Origin: Terrimonas_A sp040509495
GTDB lineage: Bacteria > Bacteroidota > Bacteroidia > Chitinophagales > Chitinophagaceae
Length of the DNA stretch: 64,000 bases
Reading direction: 5' to 3'
NCBI GenBank assembly: GCA_040509495.1
Contig: JBEVKW010000406.1
Location: forward strand, 1 to 64,000
In this document: positions 1 to 8,036 of the stretch, piece by piece
Layout: each line of letters starts with the position of its first letter
Numbering within the stretch: position 1 is the stretch's first letter
Notes under the pieces: model-generated
What the model was told of the DNA's origin: nothing
Databases searched by the model: none
The model's input: only the letters and a program-made list of their open reading frames with translations
Program-made: the position numbers and the translations under genes

Positions 1-1
1 A

Positions 2-226
2 ACAACGGCATTTACAAAACGACAAAATGAGTTTTTAACCGACCTACGAAACGGCGTGGTAGACTTCGAAGTTCGAAGTGAGAAATTTGCTTCGGTTCAA
101 AACGGAGGGGTTCCACAGGGGGCCATTTTCAACATTAAGGCTGTTGTCAAAAGTGCGGGAGATGGTACGACAACCGGCACGGCAACTTTCACTAAATTTA
201 CGCCTTCTACCAATAGCTGGACTTAA
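2..226 (+). CDS. C-terminal fragment of an unknown protein, cut by the window edge
   Basis: An open frame enters from the left edge and ends with TAA at 224-226, giving about 74 residues. The tail is rich in Thr, Ser, Gly and Val and ends in ...NSWT, which would fit a beta-rich secreted or structural domain, but I do not recognise the family. The next gene starts 5 bases after the stop on the same strand, so the two are probably co-transcribed. No function can be given from this fragment. Confidence 0.55.
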   Translation, partial: TTAFTKRQNEFLTDLRNGVVDFEVRSEKFASVQNGGVPQGAIFNIKAVVKSAGDGTTTGTATFTKFTPSTNSWT

Positions 227-231
227 TCATC

Positions 232-930
232 ATGAATAAGCAAGACATAAAAAAGATCGTTCAGGCTGACCTGGCCCCCTTTCTTGAGGCGGAGGGATAT
301 CAAAAAGCGCGCGTGCCTTCCGACATGATCGCTGTAATGGAGAAGTCGCAGCCTGACGTATCGTATCAGTTCAGTTGTCACGTCTACCGGTACGATGTTT
401 ACTTGTTTGACTATGGTTTTGGGTTGGGTTATCCTCAGGTTACAGAAACATTACAGCAGATCCATAACCACACTCCGATCCGGAAAGAAATTCAGCAGGT
501 GCCAAGATTTGTAACTGGCATCAGCCCTGTTCTGTTAGGTGACCCGTTATCCCCTGGGAAACATCAACCTCCTTTCGGGACGGAAGCGGAATTGAAAAGC
601 ATCATGCAAGATGTGCGCACATTTTATCAGCATAAATTTGCGAGGTTTAGCGAAACTTATTCGGATATATCAGCGTTGGATCAAGCAGTTAACAGTTTGG
701 ACAATTTTCGGGAAAAGGAAAGCAACCAGTTCCCGCCACTGTTATACCTTTTTGTCACGCGCTTGATCATTGCACGACTGGCGGAGAATCCTCAATATGA
801 GCAAGTGGTCGAGAAAAATTTCGAAGCGATCGAAAAGGAATGGGCAAGTTTCGATGCAACATTTGACCGGACCGATGAGAAAAGGCCGGAGGTCTTTGCT
901 GCAAAGTATTTGCGTGATCTAAAAATCTAA
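232..930 (+). CDS. Hypothetical protein, 232 aa
   Basis: Complete frame with ATG at 232, five bases behind the upstream stop, followed by a clear terminator hairpin (941-975). The protein is soluble in character, without signal peptide or membrane segment. An N-terminal mixed region with many Tyr/Phe (residues about 40-75) leads into a charged helical C-terminal half with a Glu/Lys-rich stretch near 190-220. I do not recognise the family. Its position as second gene of a short pair inside a probable integrated element would suit a cargo or immunity-type protein, but that is only inference. Confidence 0.6.
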   Translation: MNKQDIKKIVQADLAPFLEAEGYQKARVPSDMIAVMEKSQPDVSYQFSCHVYRYDVYLFDYGFGLGYPQVTETLQQIHNHTPIRKEIQQVPRFVTGISPVLLGDPLSPGKHQPPFGTEAELKSIMQDVRTFYQHKFARFSETYSDISALDQAVNSLDNFREKESNQFPPLLYLFVTRLIIARLAENPQYEQVVEKNFEAIEKEWASFDATFDRTDEKRPEVFAAKYLRDLKI

Positions 931-940
931 ATTGATTACA

Positions 941-975
941 AGAAAGCTACTCTTTAGGGTAGCTTTCTTTTTCTT
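941..975 (+). terminator. Rho-independent terminator after the 232-aa gene
   Basis: The arms AGAAAGCTAC and GTAGCTTTCT pair perfectly around an 8-base loop and are followed by a T-run (968-972). It lies 10 bases after the stop codon at 930. Confidence 0.85.
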
Positions 976-1065
976 GTTGACAAGCCGGATAATTTTAGGA
1001 AAGCCAGCCCCTACAACTCTTTTCCCTGGACATACTAACACCTGAAGAATAAAAACTGCAATAGA

Positions 1066-1251
1066 ATGAAACAATACTGTACTCGTTTCTTAATACTAGC
1101 TTACTTATTAGTTATATTATTGATCGTGGCATGCAGAAATGAAAAGAGAAACGACATTTATGGAAAGTATCCGAAAGGGAGCCTGCTAGATGAAGCGACG
1201 TTAAAAAAAGCACACCAAATAGCTTACGACGAAAGTTATTATATTTATTGA
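1066..1251 (+). CDS. Small putative lipoprotein, 61 aa
   Basis: ATG at 1066 gives a short protein with a hydrophobic N-terminus (residues 8-22) ending in LLIVAC, a credible lipobox with Cys23. About 38 polar residues follow, rich in Lys, Glu and Tyr. The gene is more AT-rich than its neighbours, which fits an acquired region. A weak terminator-like hairpin with eight T residues follows (1271-1301). Function unknown; the call rests on the signal and lipobox only. Confidence 0.5.
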   Translation: MKQYCTRFLILAYLLVILLIVACRNEKRNDIYGKYPKGSLLDEATLKKAHQIAYDESYYIY

Positions 1252-1270
1252 TTGATGGCAAATTCAATGC

Positions 1271-1301
1271 GGAGAAGTCTGGCCCACATCTCCTTTTTTT
1301 T
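1271..1301 (+). terminator. Weak terminator after the small lipoprotein gene
   Basis: GGAGA and TCTCC arms, extended by two pairs after one mismatch, enclose a short loop and are followed by a run of eight T residues. Confidence 0.5.
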
Positions 1302-1320
1302 GATCGTTCGCTTCGTTTAG

Positions 1321-1617
1321 TTGATTAATGATCCTCTAACAGCACTCTCGCAGTTTTGCAAACAGGCAGCAGAAGATCCGCGAATCGGCCCGCACATTTC
1401 CCTATATGTGGCGATACTCCACTTTTATCAGCTTTATAAGAAGCAGTTACCCGTTTCTGTTTTTTGCAAAGATTTGATGAAGCAAGCGAAGATCGCGTCC
1501 CGTAGTACCTGCCAAAAATGTCTTTCAGATTTGCAGGCATTTGGATACATCGTGTACATTCCTTCTTACAACCCGGTGTCAGGGATGGTGCTTTATCCGT
1601 TGAAATTGCAGGGTTAA
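1321..1617 (+). CDS. Small helical, possibly DNA-binding protein, 98 aa
   Basis: The frame begins with TTG at 1321 directly after an in-frame TAG, so TTG is the earliest possible start; a nearby ATG (1328) is in another frame. The protein looks helical and has a helix-turn-helix-like stretch near residues 55-80 (KIASRSTCQKCLSDLQAFGY). Similar small proteins sit next to excisionase-type proteins in Bacteroidota mobile elements, which matches the gene that follows. Lack of a strong start leaves open that this is a decayed copy. Function is inferred from context. Confidence 0.45.
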   Translation: MINDPLTALSQFCKQAAEDPRIGPHISLYVAILHFYQLYKKQLPVSVFCKDLMKQAKIASRSTCQKCLSDLQAFGYIVYIPSYNPVSGMVLYPLKLQG

Positions 1618-1710
1618 CGAATGGGTCCAGTCAGGCCGATACGGACTGATCGCTTCATCGGCATTGACGAAACTATTATTCACTAAAGGAGTTGAGGTTA
1701 ACCGCTGAAT

Positions 1711-1995
1711 ATGGGAACAATCATACTGGCCACCGAAGAAGATATCAAACGTTGGATGAAAGAGGCAGTCCATAGTGTTATAATGGAGATGGGAGTAAAT
1801 AACCTTGCGCCATTGTTTTCCGAACCACTCCTTTCCAGGGAAGAGATCGTGAAGCACTTGAATGACATTTCCATGCCAACTCTCCATGCCTGGATTAAGA
1901 AAGGTCTGCCTTGCCACAAACAAGAGGGGCGGGTATTCTTTCTAAAAAGTGAAGTGCTGGAATATATAAAAAATAAAAAGCTGAAAGCGGAGTGA
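1711..1995 (+). CDS. Excisionase-like DNA-binding protein (HTH_17/MerR-type), 94 aa
   Basis: ATG at 1711. The C-terminal half (residues about 43-90) shows the layout of HTH_17/excisionase domains: LLSREEIVKHLN for the first helix, MPTLHAWIKKGLP for recognition helix and turn, then a short beta-wing with VFFLKSEVLEYI. Such proteins commonly act as recombination directionality factors or as small regulators in integrative elements. It is the last gene before the tRNA-Asn gene about 200 bases away, the expected place for a xis-type gene at an element boundary. No integrase is visible inside the window, so excisionase activity is an inference. Confidence 0.65.
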   Translation: MGTIILATEEDIKRWMKEAVHSVIMEMGVNNLAPLFSEPLLSREEIVKHLNDISMPTLHAWIKKGLPCHKQEGRVFFLKSEVLEYIKNKKLKAE

Positions 1996-2129
1996 GACGC
2001 CTCCTATTTCAGAAAGCTGTTGCCGTGTTGGTAACTGCTTTTTTGTTGCCTGTATGACAAAGGAAAATTGCGTAAATTGTAGTGATAACAAAATTCATCA
2101 CAGTTCTTTGCTTACTGGTCTCACAGTGT

Positions 2130-2148
2130 GTGCAAATTTTGTGCAAAT
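2130..2148. repeat. Two direct GTGCAAAT copies, period 11
   Basis: GTGCAAAT occurs at 2130-2137 and 2141-2148, one helical turn apart, about 50 bases from the 3' end of the tRNA-Asn gene. Closely spaced direct repeats beside a tRNA 3' end resemble integrase or excisionase arm sites. This is inference from spacing and position only. Confidence 0.35.
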
Positions 2149-2153
2149 GGCAA

Positions 2154-2184
2154 TAAAAAAGGAGCTACGTTTTATCGTAACTCC
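2154..2184 (-). terminator. Terminator of the tRNA-Asn gene
   Basis: On the minus strand the arms GGAGTTACG and CGTAGCTCC pair with one mismatch around a short A/T loop and run into a tract of six T residues (2155-2160). It sits 12 bases after the tRNA 3' end. Confidence 0.75.
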
Positions 2185-2196
2185 GTGATTTGTATG

Positions 2197-2270
2197 CTCC
2201 CCCTGCTGGACTTGAACCAGCGACCCTCTGATTAACAGTCAGATGCTCTAACCAACTGAGCTAAGGAGGA
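2197..2270 (-). tRNA. tRNA-Asn (anticodon GTT)
   Basis: The minus strand folds as a complete cloverleaf. The acceptor arm TCCTCCT pairs with AGGGGGA (one G-T pair), discriminator G. The D-arm contains AGCTCAGTTGGTTAGAGC, the anticodon stem-loop centres on GTT, and the T-arm carries GGTTCAAGTCC. CCA is not encoded. The lower-coordinate neighbours are mobile-element-like, so the tRNA 3' end is the probable attachment site. A possible -7 box lies upstream at 2321-2328. Confidence 0.95.
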
Positions 2271-2320
2271 TTATGTTTAACAGGCCGCAGCTTTCACCGC
2301 TACCTCCCCTTTCGGGGCAG

Positions 2321-2328
2321 CAAAAATA
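2321..2328 (-). promoter_or_regulatory. Possible -7 box for tRNA-Asn
   Basis: The minus strand reads TATTTTTG, a match to the Bacteroidota -7 consensus TAnnTTTG, about 50 bases upstream of the tRNA. No -33 element is seen at the usual spacing. Confidence 0.4.
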
Positions 2329-2511
2329 GGGAAAAGAAGTTTTCGGAAAAAGCAATTTTTCAAATTATTTGAACAATTATTTTACGCTGATAGGAAAAAG
2401 ATGGGCAAAGAGGTGAAAAGAGCTGAGCACGGTAGCTTATGTTGGAGTTTTATGTAATTCGTAGGGTTGCGATGGGGAACGTAATTTTGTGGTCCAAAAT
2501 CTTTGTAACCC

Positions 2512-3813
2512 TTGTTTATCGCAGATCTCCATACCCATTCCCGCTACGCGCAGGCTTGCTCGAAATTTCTCACATTGGAAACGCTCTATCAATGGGCGTT
2601 GATCAAGGGAATTACCGTGATCAGCACGGGCGATTTTACACATCCCGCCTGGCTGCAGGAATTGCAGGATAAGCTGGTGCCGGATGGACAGGGGCTCTTC
2701 AGGATGAAATATACGCCAGCAGGAAACCAGGTACCTGGCTTGCCGGAGAATGCTGACCAGCCCTGGCTGACGCCGGCAAAAGTGAAACAGCTCGATGTGC
2801 GGTTCATGCTTTCGACTGAAGTCTCATCGGTATACAGCTATGGTGGCAAGACCAGGAAGAATCACAACCTGATCTATGTACCCGATTTCTCATCGGCAAT
2901 GTGGATCAACAAAAGGTTGTCCCGCTATGGCGACCTGTCTGCAGATGGACGGCCAACCCTCTCCCTGTCTTCCCGCGATCTGTTGGAAATCGTACTGGAA
3001 ACCCCAGGTGGTAAGGCTCATCTTGTTCCGGCCCACGCCTGGACACCCTGGTTCTCTACACTCGGTTCGAAAGGTGGGTACGACAGCATTGATGAATGCT
3101 TCCGCGACCTGTCGCCCTACATCTTCGCCATTGAAACAGGCCTTTCTTCAGATCCGGCAATGAACTGGCGATGGAGCCAGCTCGACCGCCTGACCATGCT
3201 TTCAAGCTCCGATGCGCATTCGGCGCAGAAACTCGGTCGCGAAGCAAATCTGTTTGAAACAAAAGTCTCTTATGAGACAATGTTCGATGCGATCCGGCAC
3301 CGGGATGGCTTCCTGGGCACCTATGAATTCTTCCCGGAAGAAGGGAAGTACTCCTGGGATGGGCATCGCAATTGTGGGGTCTGTCTTTCTCCCGAAGAAT
3401 CGAGGGCCCTCGATAACTACTGTCCGAAATGCGGGAAACTGGTCACCGTTGGTGTGATGCAGCGGATCGAAAAACTGGCTGACCGGAAAGAACCTTTACA
3501 ACCGGAAAAAGCTCCGTCTTTTCAATACATCATCCCACTGGCAGAAATTCTTTCGGAAATACATGGTAATGGTGTCGACTCTAAAAAAGTAATGAAAGCA
3601 TATGCGGACACAGTAGGAAGTTTTGGAAATGAGTTCGACTTATTACAGATAGTTCCTGTAAGCGATATCCATCGCCACAATCCATTGCTGGCTGAAGCCG
3701 TACGCCGAATGCGCGCAGGAGAGGTGATCCGGAAAGCCGGCTACGACGGTGTTTATGGAAAGATCAGTTTATTTCATGGCAAGCCTTCCCTTGAAGGAAG
3801 CACCTTGTTTTAG
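2512..3813 (+). CDS. Endonuclease Q-type PHP-domain protein
   Basis: 433 aa, starting at TTG 2512; the protein begins MFIADLHTHS, the expected first PHP metal motif (HTH at residues 7-9), so an upstream start is unlikely. Further PHP signs are TGDFTHP near 39-45, PAHAWTPW near 174 and SSSDAHS near 230. A zinc-ribbon CxxC...CxxC follows (about 288-291 and 304-307), then a C-terminal helix-hairpin-like region (VIRKAGYDGVYG). This layout matches EndoQ, which cuts 5' of deaminated bases such as uracil and hypoxanthine; older annotations often call it a UvrD-like protein. A TAATTTTG box at 2482-2489 could serve as promoter. A DUF2059 gene follows 45 bases downstream. Confidence 0.75.
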   Translation: MFIADLHTHSRYAQACSKFLTLETLYQWALIKGITVISTGDFTHPAWLQELQDKLVPDGQGLFRMKYTPAGNQVPGLPENADQPWLTPAKVKQLDVRFMLSTEVSSVYSYGGKTRKNHNLIYVPDFSSAMWINKRLSRYGDLSADGRPTLSLSSRDLLEIVLETPGGKAHLVPAHAWTPWFSTLGSKGGYDSIDECFRDLSPYIFAIETGLSSDPAMNWRWSQLDRLTMLSSSDAHSAQKLGREANLFETKVSYETMFDAIRHRDGFLGTYEFFPEEGKYSWDGHRNCGVCLSPEESRALDNYCPKCGKLVTVGVMQRIEKLADRKEPLQPEKAPSFQYIIPLAEILSEIHGNGVDSKKVMKAYADTVGSFGNEFDLLQIVPVSDIHRHNPLLAEAVRRMRAGEVIRKAGYDGVYGKISLFHGKPSLEGSTLF

Positions 3814-3858
3814 CCATGCTTTTACCGACAATTGGCTATTTTCATAGAAATAAAGCAT

Positions 3859-4365
3859 ATGAGAAAAGTCGTTACACTGCTGCTGTTCATCCTGCCGGTT
3901 GCCGCTTTTTCACAAATCGATACAGTGTTTCTGCAACGCCTGAAAGCGATGGAATCCAGCAATATGCTCAAGACTGACACCTTAACTCCCCCTGATGATG
4001 CTTTCACCAGTAAGATCAAAAAACTACGCCAGGAAAAAAACGTTATCAATATAGAACTCGTTATGCAGGTAAAAATAAAAGAGGAACAGGAAAAAGACAC
4101 ATCGCGCCCACACGCGTATTATGATAAGCTATTAGAGGAAATGACCACAGGAGAAGCAGGTCGCTTATTAGAGAACTGCCTTGTTAATATGTACCGCGAA
4201 TCTTACACTGAGAAAGAAATCGATCAGCTGCGGAAGTTTTACAAAACTTCGGCGGGAAAGAAGATGAACACTGAGTTTATTGTGTTGATCGCGCGATCTG
4301 TGAAAGATGCGGAGCAGCTGATGAAAATAGCCATGACAAAACTCGATGGAAAGAAAGCATTCTAG
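3859..4365 (+). CDS. Secreted DUF2059-type protein, 168 aa
   Basis: The start is placed at ATG 3859 because it begins a clear signal peptide (MRKVVTLLLFILPVAAFSQ); an upstream TTG in frame would put polar residues before it. The C-terminal part (about 95-160) has the pattern YTEKEIDQLRKFYKTSAGKK, typical of DUF2059, a family of small exported helical proteins of unknown role. It lies on the same strand as the EndoQ-type gene with a 45-base gap, so co-transcription is possible without implying a shared function. Confidence 0.7.
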   Translation: MRKVVTLLLFILPVAAFSQIDTVFLQRLKAMESSNMLKTDTLTPPDDAFTSKIKKLRQEKNVINIELVMQVKIKEEQEKDTSRPHAYYDKLLEEMTTGEAGRLLENCLVNMYRESYTEKEIDQLRKFYKTSAGKKMNTEFIVLIARSVKDAEQLMKIAMTKLDGKKAF

Positions 4366-4487
4366 CAAAATCATTAAACCCTCTGACGAAAACTCAAACG
4401 ATCAGTCAACCTAATTGCACAGCGAGCACATCACCCAAAGACATATCCGGTTGGTCTCTTGTAAAGAAATTGGCTTCACACCAATCT

Positions 4488-6686
4488 TTACAGCTTGAGC
4501 AATCCAACTTTATATAAGGTATTCACCGGTTTATTATCCCAGAACAATTCAAAATCTTCCAGACCTGCGGCGTTATAACTATCCATCACATCCTGTAACG
4601 TAAATGTTTTCGGATTCCCAATAGATACATCCTTCAGCACCTGTGCTAACCAATCTCCCTGCTCGCGGTTCACACTGATGCTATGCTTCGCACGTTTATC
4701 CTGGAAAACAAGTGAAGTCATCTCCCAGGTATTTCCCTTTTTACTTTTTGTAAAATGCTCCACCACGGGAGGTTTTCCAAGATATACGATCCGGGTGGTC
4801 GGTTTGGCTGTTACATACAGCTCTTCCTCAAGCGTTTTCTTTATAAAGTCAGGTGCAACGGTTGTTTTGGGCACTTTGAAATCGAACCATTTCTGCAAGG
4901 GATCATTCAATCCAATTCCGTGCATATAGTTCAACAACGATTTCTTCAAAGCAAATGAAAACGTTTCATGATCCGCGCCTGCTTCATCGATATGTTCAAG
5001 ATCATTATTAGCAAACGTGCCAACAAGGGCTGACTCCCGTTTTACCTGGAACTTCTCAGGCTGCATACCAACCGGGCTATGAACGGTCATTGTAAACAGG
5101 TGCCAGAAAGCCGATTGCAACACACCGGCGGCAAACATTTGCCTGACCATTTCCAATGAGTCGATCGTCTCCTGGTCAGTTTGAGTAGGAAATCCATACA
5201 TCAGGTATGCATGCACCATGATACCGGCCTCTGTGAAATTGCGGTTCACCTGTGCTACCTGGGCAACCGTGATCCCTTTGTTGATCAATCCAAGCAAACG
5301 ATCGCTCGCCACTTCCAGTCCTCCGGAGATCGCGATACAACCAGACCGCATCAGCAATATGCAAAGATCCCGCGTAAAGCTTTTTTCAAAACGCACATTC
5401 GCCCACCAGCTTACTGTCAACTTGCGGCGAATGATCTCCAGTGCCAACGCACGCATCAATGCTGGCGGCGCTGCTTCATCAACAAAATGAAAACCGTTCT
5501 GACCGGTCTGTTTCATCATCTCTTCCATACGGTCTGCCAGCAATGAAGCAGCGATCGGTTCATAGAGTTTGATATAATCAAGCGAGATATCACAAAATGT
5601 ACATTTTCCCCAATAGCATCCATGCGCCATGGTGAGTTTGTTCCATCTTCCATCGCTCCACATGCGGTGCATCGGGTTCACCACTTCGATGGCTGATATA
5701 TATTTATCCAAAAGGAAATCGCTGTAGTCTGGTGTGCCAACCTGCGCCTGCTTATAATCTGTGCAGCTTTTGTTATTGATGTAATGTACCGCGCCATCCT
5801 GCAGCGTGAAGGTGCGCTTCAGCTCTTCGGTTGAACGATGTCCTTCCACCAATTGGACGAGCTGTTCAAGTGGCGCTTCACCATCATCCAGCGTGATATA
5901 GTCGTAGAATTCAAATACACGCGGATCACTGAGCGAACGTAATTCTGTATTCGCAAAGCCACCACCCATCGCCACTTTTGTATCCGGATAATGTTGTTTA
6001 ACCCATTGTCCGCAGCGTAAGGATGTATACAGGTTGCCGGGAAAGGGGACAGAGATGGCCACCAGTTTCGGCTGCAGCCGTTCCATATGCTGTGCGAGCA
6101 GCCTGATCAACAGTTCATCTATGAACGTATATTCTTTTTGCAACGCAGAATGCAGTTCATCAAAACTGTTAGCCGCGCGACCCAGTTTTTCCGCGTAGCG
6201 GCTGAAACCAAAATGCTCATCAATGCATTCAGTGATCAGATCGGAAAGATCCTCTAGATACATCGTGGCCAGGTGCTTGGCTTTATCCTGTGTACCCATT
6301 GAGCCAAAAGCCCAGTCGAGATCCTCCAACTGACCAAAGCGGCTCGCTTCGGGCAGAAAATCACGTTTGCAGATTCGATGCGCCAATGTAGGATTATGCC
6401 CCTGCAAAAAAAGGATCACATCATCGATCGTATAAATATAATCCTCTTGTAATGCCAGCATGCGGGCAGCATTTTCAGACAGCGGCTGTTCAAGCTGATT
6501 AATGCGTTTGAATAACTCCTGCAGCCCTTCATGACAGAATAGCGCCAGCGTTACTTCAATTCCAAGATCGCTTTGGAAAGATGGGATATTCTTCGTGTTC
6601 AGAAAACCCTTCAGGTAGGCTGTAGCCGGGTAAGGCGTATTTAGCTGGGTAAAAGGCGGGGTGATCAAAAACACAGGAACACTCAA
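4488..6686 (-). CDS. B12-binding-domain radical SAM protein, 732 aa
   Basis: The N-terminal part (to about residue 290) resembles the cobalamin-binding Rossmann region of B12-dependent radical SAM enzymes, with KVAMGGGFANTELR and DDGEAPLEQL like the usual GGxxxT and GExE signatures. The cluster motif is CYWGKCTFC near residues 357-366, spaced CX4CX2C instead of the common CX3CX2C. A TIM-barrel-like region follows (FHFVDEAAPP, SGGLEVASDRLL, YLMYGFPTQT). Such proteins often methylate or rearrange unactivated carbons, but substrate cannot be read here. No biosynthetic cluster surrounds it; about 350 bases of repeat-bearing spacer lie upstream. Start ATG at 6686 opens directly into the domain (MSVPVFLITPPF). 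Confidence 0.8.
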   Translation of the reverse strand: MSVPVFLITPPFTQLNTPYPATAYLKGFLNTKNIPSFQSDLGIEVTLALFCHEGLQELFKRINQLEQPLSENAARMLALQEDYIYTIDDVILFLQGHNPTLAHRICKRDFLPEASRFGQLEDLDWAFGSMGTQDKAKHLATMYLEDLSDLITECIDEHFGFSRYAEKLGRAANSFDELHSALQKEYTFIDELLIRLLAQHMERLQPKLVAISVPFPGNLYTSLRCGQWVKQHYPDTKVAMGGGFANTELRSLSDPRVFEFYDYITLDDGEAPLEQLVQLVEGHRSTEELKRTFTLQDGAVHYINNKSCTDYKQAQVGTPDYSDFLLDKYISAIEVVNPMHRMWSDGRWNKLTMAHGCYWGKCTFCDISLDYIKLYEPIAASLLADRMEEMMKQTGQNGFHFVDEAAPPALMRALALEIIRRKLTVSWWANVRFEKSFTRDLCILLMRSGCIAISGGLEVASDRLLGLINKGITVAQVAQVNRNFTEAGIMVHAYLMYGFPTQTDQETIDSLEMVRQMFAAGVLQSAFWHLFTMTVHSPVGMQPEKFQVKRESALVGTFANNDLEHIDEAGADHETFSFALKKSLLNYMHGIGLNDPLQKWFDFKVPKTTVAPDFIKKTLEEELYVTAKPTTRIVYLGKPPVVEHFTKSKKGNTWEMTSLVFQDKRAKHSISVNREQGDWLAQVLKDVSIGNPKTFTLQDVMDSYNAAGLEDFELFWDNKPVNTLYKVGLLKL

Positions 6687-6809
6687 AATCAGAAATTTCA
6701 GGCAAAATTACGCTAAAGGAACGGTAAACGGCATGGCTGAAATCTCAAGACATCGTCTTACGGGGCGTAAAAAGTAAACCTGTTGGTACCGTGTTGGTTT
6801 ATAACCGCT

Positions 6810-6921
6810 GCAGCGGAACGCGGCCGACGCGGCGGTACACAGCGGACACTGCGAAACAGCCCCGCAATATTTTATTTCGCCGCGCGCTCCGCGTATTGCC
6901 ACATCGGCCGCGGTCCGCTGC
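6810..6921. repeat. Imperfect inverted repeat in the 6687-7036 spacer
   Basis: Arms at 6810-6827 and 6904-6921 pair at 17 of 18 positions (GCAGCGGAACGCGGCCGA against its near complement). The rest of this 350-base, GC-rich spacer carries no convincing gene. It resembles the intergenic palindromes found elsewhere in the window. Confidence 0.6.
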
Positions 6922-7036
6922 GCCAGGATATCTTTAATGCCCCTAACCGGGCTGCTAAGAAGGATCTTGGCCCGAGTATTCAACTTCAACTAAAAGGCTT
7001 GACTGGCCGGGATATTTTTATCACAACCTGACGGTC

Positions 7037-7435
7037 TTATTTGATGCGGACATAAACGCTACTTCCGCCGTCCAACGCGGGTACGCCCGCATAACGTGTC
7101 AATGTATTTGCTTTCAGTTCAAAAAAAGTCTTGAACCCCGCAATAATATCCGGAGATAATTTGTCCGCAATGCGTTCCGCGCCATATCCCCAAAGAGTGT
7201 CTTTCACCACGGAAAATGGACGTGTATATTGCAAAGTACCATTTCCATATTCATATAACGAGTCCTCTGTGATCACCATCCTGAAGCCATTTCCTGGCTC
7301 ATATTCGATATGCCCCGTCATCCCGTCTGAAGTTTTTAATTCCCAGGTACCGATATAACCGGAATCAGGATTGTTCCTTTTTGTACAAAAAGGAAGCATC
7401 AGCGAAATACTCAGCAGTACAAATAAAAAACGCAT
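7037..7435 (-). CDS. Small putative lipoprotein, 132 aa
   Basis: I start it at ATG 7435 because this begins a signal sequence (MRFLFVLLSISLMLPFC) with Cys17 as probable lipidation site; the longer frame adds 18 charged residues. The mature part reads like a small lipocalin-like or META-type beta-barrel: YIGTWELKTSDGMTGHIEYEP near residues 28-48, then alternating beta-like segments and a final SVYVRIK strand. Opening with 'GTWEL' is common in lipocalin-like small lipoproteins. Exact family and function unknown. Confidence 0.55.
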   Translation of the reverse strand: MRFLFVLLSISLMLPFCTKRNNPDSGYIGTWELKTSDGMTGHIEYEPGNGFRMVITEDSLYEYGNGTLQYTRPFSVVKDTLWGYGAERIADKLSPDIIAGFKTFFELKANTLTRYAGVPALDGGSSVYVRIK

Positions 7436-7664
7436 GATTATTATTTTAGAAGCATGATCTCCGGATCGAAACGATCGTTGCATCAGCAACAGATTAATCC
7501 TGCGGATAACATTGAGGACACATCATGCTATTGCGGTAGGATGGCAAAGATCAAACCAATGCGGGAGGCGGTCACCCCTCCGTTGAATGCCGGCCCCCTG
7601 ACCATTGATACTGGCATAGGCGCACAACGCATGCGGATTCCACGAAGCGGGTTGCGCTGATCAT

Positions 7665-8036
7665 TCAGGCCATTTCAGGTTTCATCACTGGCTTGCCATC
7701 GAAATGTTCCAGCACCGGCACTGAAGACCACTCTTCCGAAGGATCTATCATTGGGCATTGATGATTGGTGATCGCCTGAATGATCTCCCAGGCCGTGTCC
7801 ATGACCGCATTTGTATCTATCGGCACATGTGGTACAAATCCATTTTCCTTTGCCAGCATACGGCCTTCCATGTTGAAAAGCGTATGACGAAAGTATTTGG
7901 CGCAGGCAGCGCCTTGTCCGTCAAACACGCAATTTCCGAGAATAACACCAAGCACAACGGTGCCATAAGTGTCCAGTAAAATATTCTGGTAAAGAAGCGC
8001 GACGGCCTGGCCCCGCTGATCTGCTAAATAGTGCAT
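7665..8036 (-). CDS. Hypothetical protein, 123 aa
   Basis: The frame extends to a GTG at 8066, but ATG 8036 (MHYLADQRG) is preferred. Just upstream of it the minus strand has CATCTTTG, a near -7 box, which would make the leader very short. The protein is soluble, with Cys residues at about 37, 46 and 75-95, and no motif I recognise. A Pro-rich acidic tail (DPSEEWSSVPVLEHFDGKP) closes it. It could be a real orphan gene; codon use is compatible but not proof. Confidence 0.4.
   Translation of the reverse strand: MHYLADQRGQAVALLYQNILLDTYGTVVLGVILGNCVFDGQGAACAKYFRHTLFNMEGRMLAKENGFVPHVPIDTNAVMDTAWEIIQAITNHQCPMIDPSEEWSSVPVLEHFDGKPVMKPEMA

Noticed and set aside
1325..1923. Minus-strand open frames overlapping the two small DNA-binding genes
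   Set aside because: They overlap frames with better features and have no start signals or motifs.
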